NCBI RefSeq assembly: GCF_014197245.1
Contig: NZ_JACIFF010000003.1
Coordinates: 446,077 to 510,076, forward strand
Length of the DNA stretch: 64,000 nt
Origin: Neolewinella aquimaris
GTDB lineage: Bacteria; Bacteroidota; Bacteroidia; Chitinophagales; Saprospiraceae
Direction of reading: 5' to 3'
In this document: one piece after another, positions 63,927 through 64,000 of the stretch
How the letters are laid out: each line of letters begins with the position of its first letter
How positions within the stretch are numbered: position 1 is the first letter of the stretch
Notes under the pieces: model-generated
The model's database searches: none
What the model was told of the DNA's origin: nothing
What the model saw: only the letters and a program-made list of their open reading frames with translations
Translations under genes and position numbers: made by a program

Positions 63927-64000
63927 CCACGGAGCAACGCATGCTACACCGCTTCCGGGCGAAAATGCAGAATCCCGTCGCGTGGGCCATCCAGGTATTA
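63923..64000 (+). CDS. Partial gene, translationally coupled to the caspase-hydrolase fusion
   Basis: The ATG at 63923 overlaps the preceding stop (ATGA). The 26 visible residues (MTTEQRMLHRFRAKMQNP, then VAWAIQVL) are basic and predicted helical. They give no family, and the gene continues beyond the window. The coupling suggests a partner protein of the caspase fusion. Confidence 0.55.
   Translation, partial: MTTEQRMLHRFRAKMQNPVAWAIQVL

Overview
The window is a GC-rich chromosomal segment of a Bacteroidota bacterium, most likely of the Saprospiria/Lewinella type. The signs are four proteins ending in type IX secretion (T9SS) sorting domains, a SusC/SusD pair, a TamL-type lipoprotein of the Omp85 family, single-copy housekeeping genes of Bacteroidota character, and promoters of the Bacteroidota form (-7 element TAnnTTTG, little reliance on Shine-Dalgarno sites). 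No phage, insertion sequence, CRISPR array, rRNA or tRNA was found.

Layout. 1-1624: the 3' end of hisA and a T9SS-secreted protein. 1559-11281: an apparent oxygen-response island with hemN, a small membrane protein, four UspA-family genes, two paralogous putative lipoproteins, a Crp/Fnr-type response regulator and its PAS histidine kinase. 11463-15230: aroA, a YgjP-like metallohydrolase, an OmpA-type lipoprotein and a DEDD exonuclease. 15344-22016: a secreted M36 metallopeptidase, TamL and a SpoU-type RNA methyltransferase. 22020-25345: a sugar-phosphate transferase, a lipoprotein and a Gfo/Idh/MocA oxidoreductase. 25817-27388: a lytic transglycosylase and SmpB. 27453-31297: a tandemly duplicated AraC regulator + T9SS protein cassette. 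31600-37701: DPP-IV, a GT-C-like membrane protein and a CocE-type hydrolase. 37785-40574: DNA-ligase-associated exonuclease and ATP-dependent ligase. 40758-50313: SusC, SusD and a giant propeller/kinase/receiver/cyclase hybrid. 50519-57183: nadB and the pentose-phosphate genes zwf, rpiB and gnd. 57311-60546: a YceI protein, tsaE, alanine dehydrogenase and a GHMP kinase. 60642-64000: a caspase/alpha-beta hydrolase fusion and the start of a coupled gene.

The main discovery is the island at 1.5-11.3 kb. The kinase PAS domain carries every FixL haem-pocket residue I could check (proximal His, the two Arg, the distal-side His, Ile, Ile). Its partner is a receiver fused directly to a Crp/Fnr DNA-binding protein, so FixJ and FixK are in effect one polypeptide. 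Four promoters next to it (hemN and three usp transcription units) each carry two FixK/FNR-like boxes of the form TGAY-N4-RTCA, always exactly 22 bp apart centre to centre. In three of the four, an nAnnTTTG -7 element lies exactly 33 bp downstream of the proximal box centre. This reads as a compact local haem-based hypoxia regulon that includes an unnamed lipoprotein family encoded with UspA proteins.

Other notable systems are the hybrid sensor next to susCD, where the usual AraC output is replaced by a class III nucleotide cyclase, and the caspase-hydrolase fusion at the right edge.
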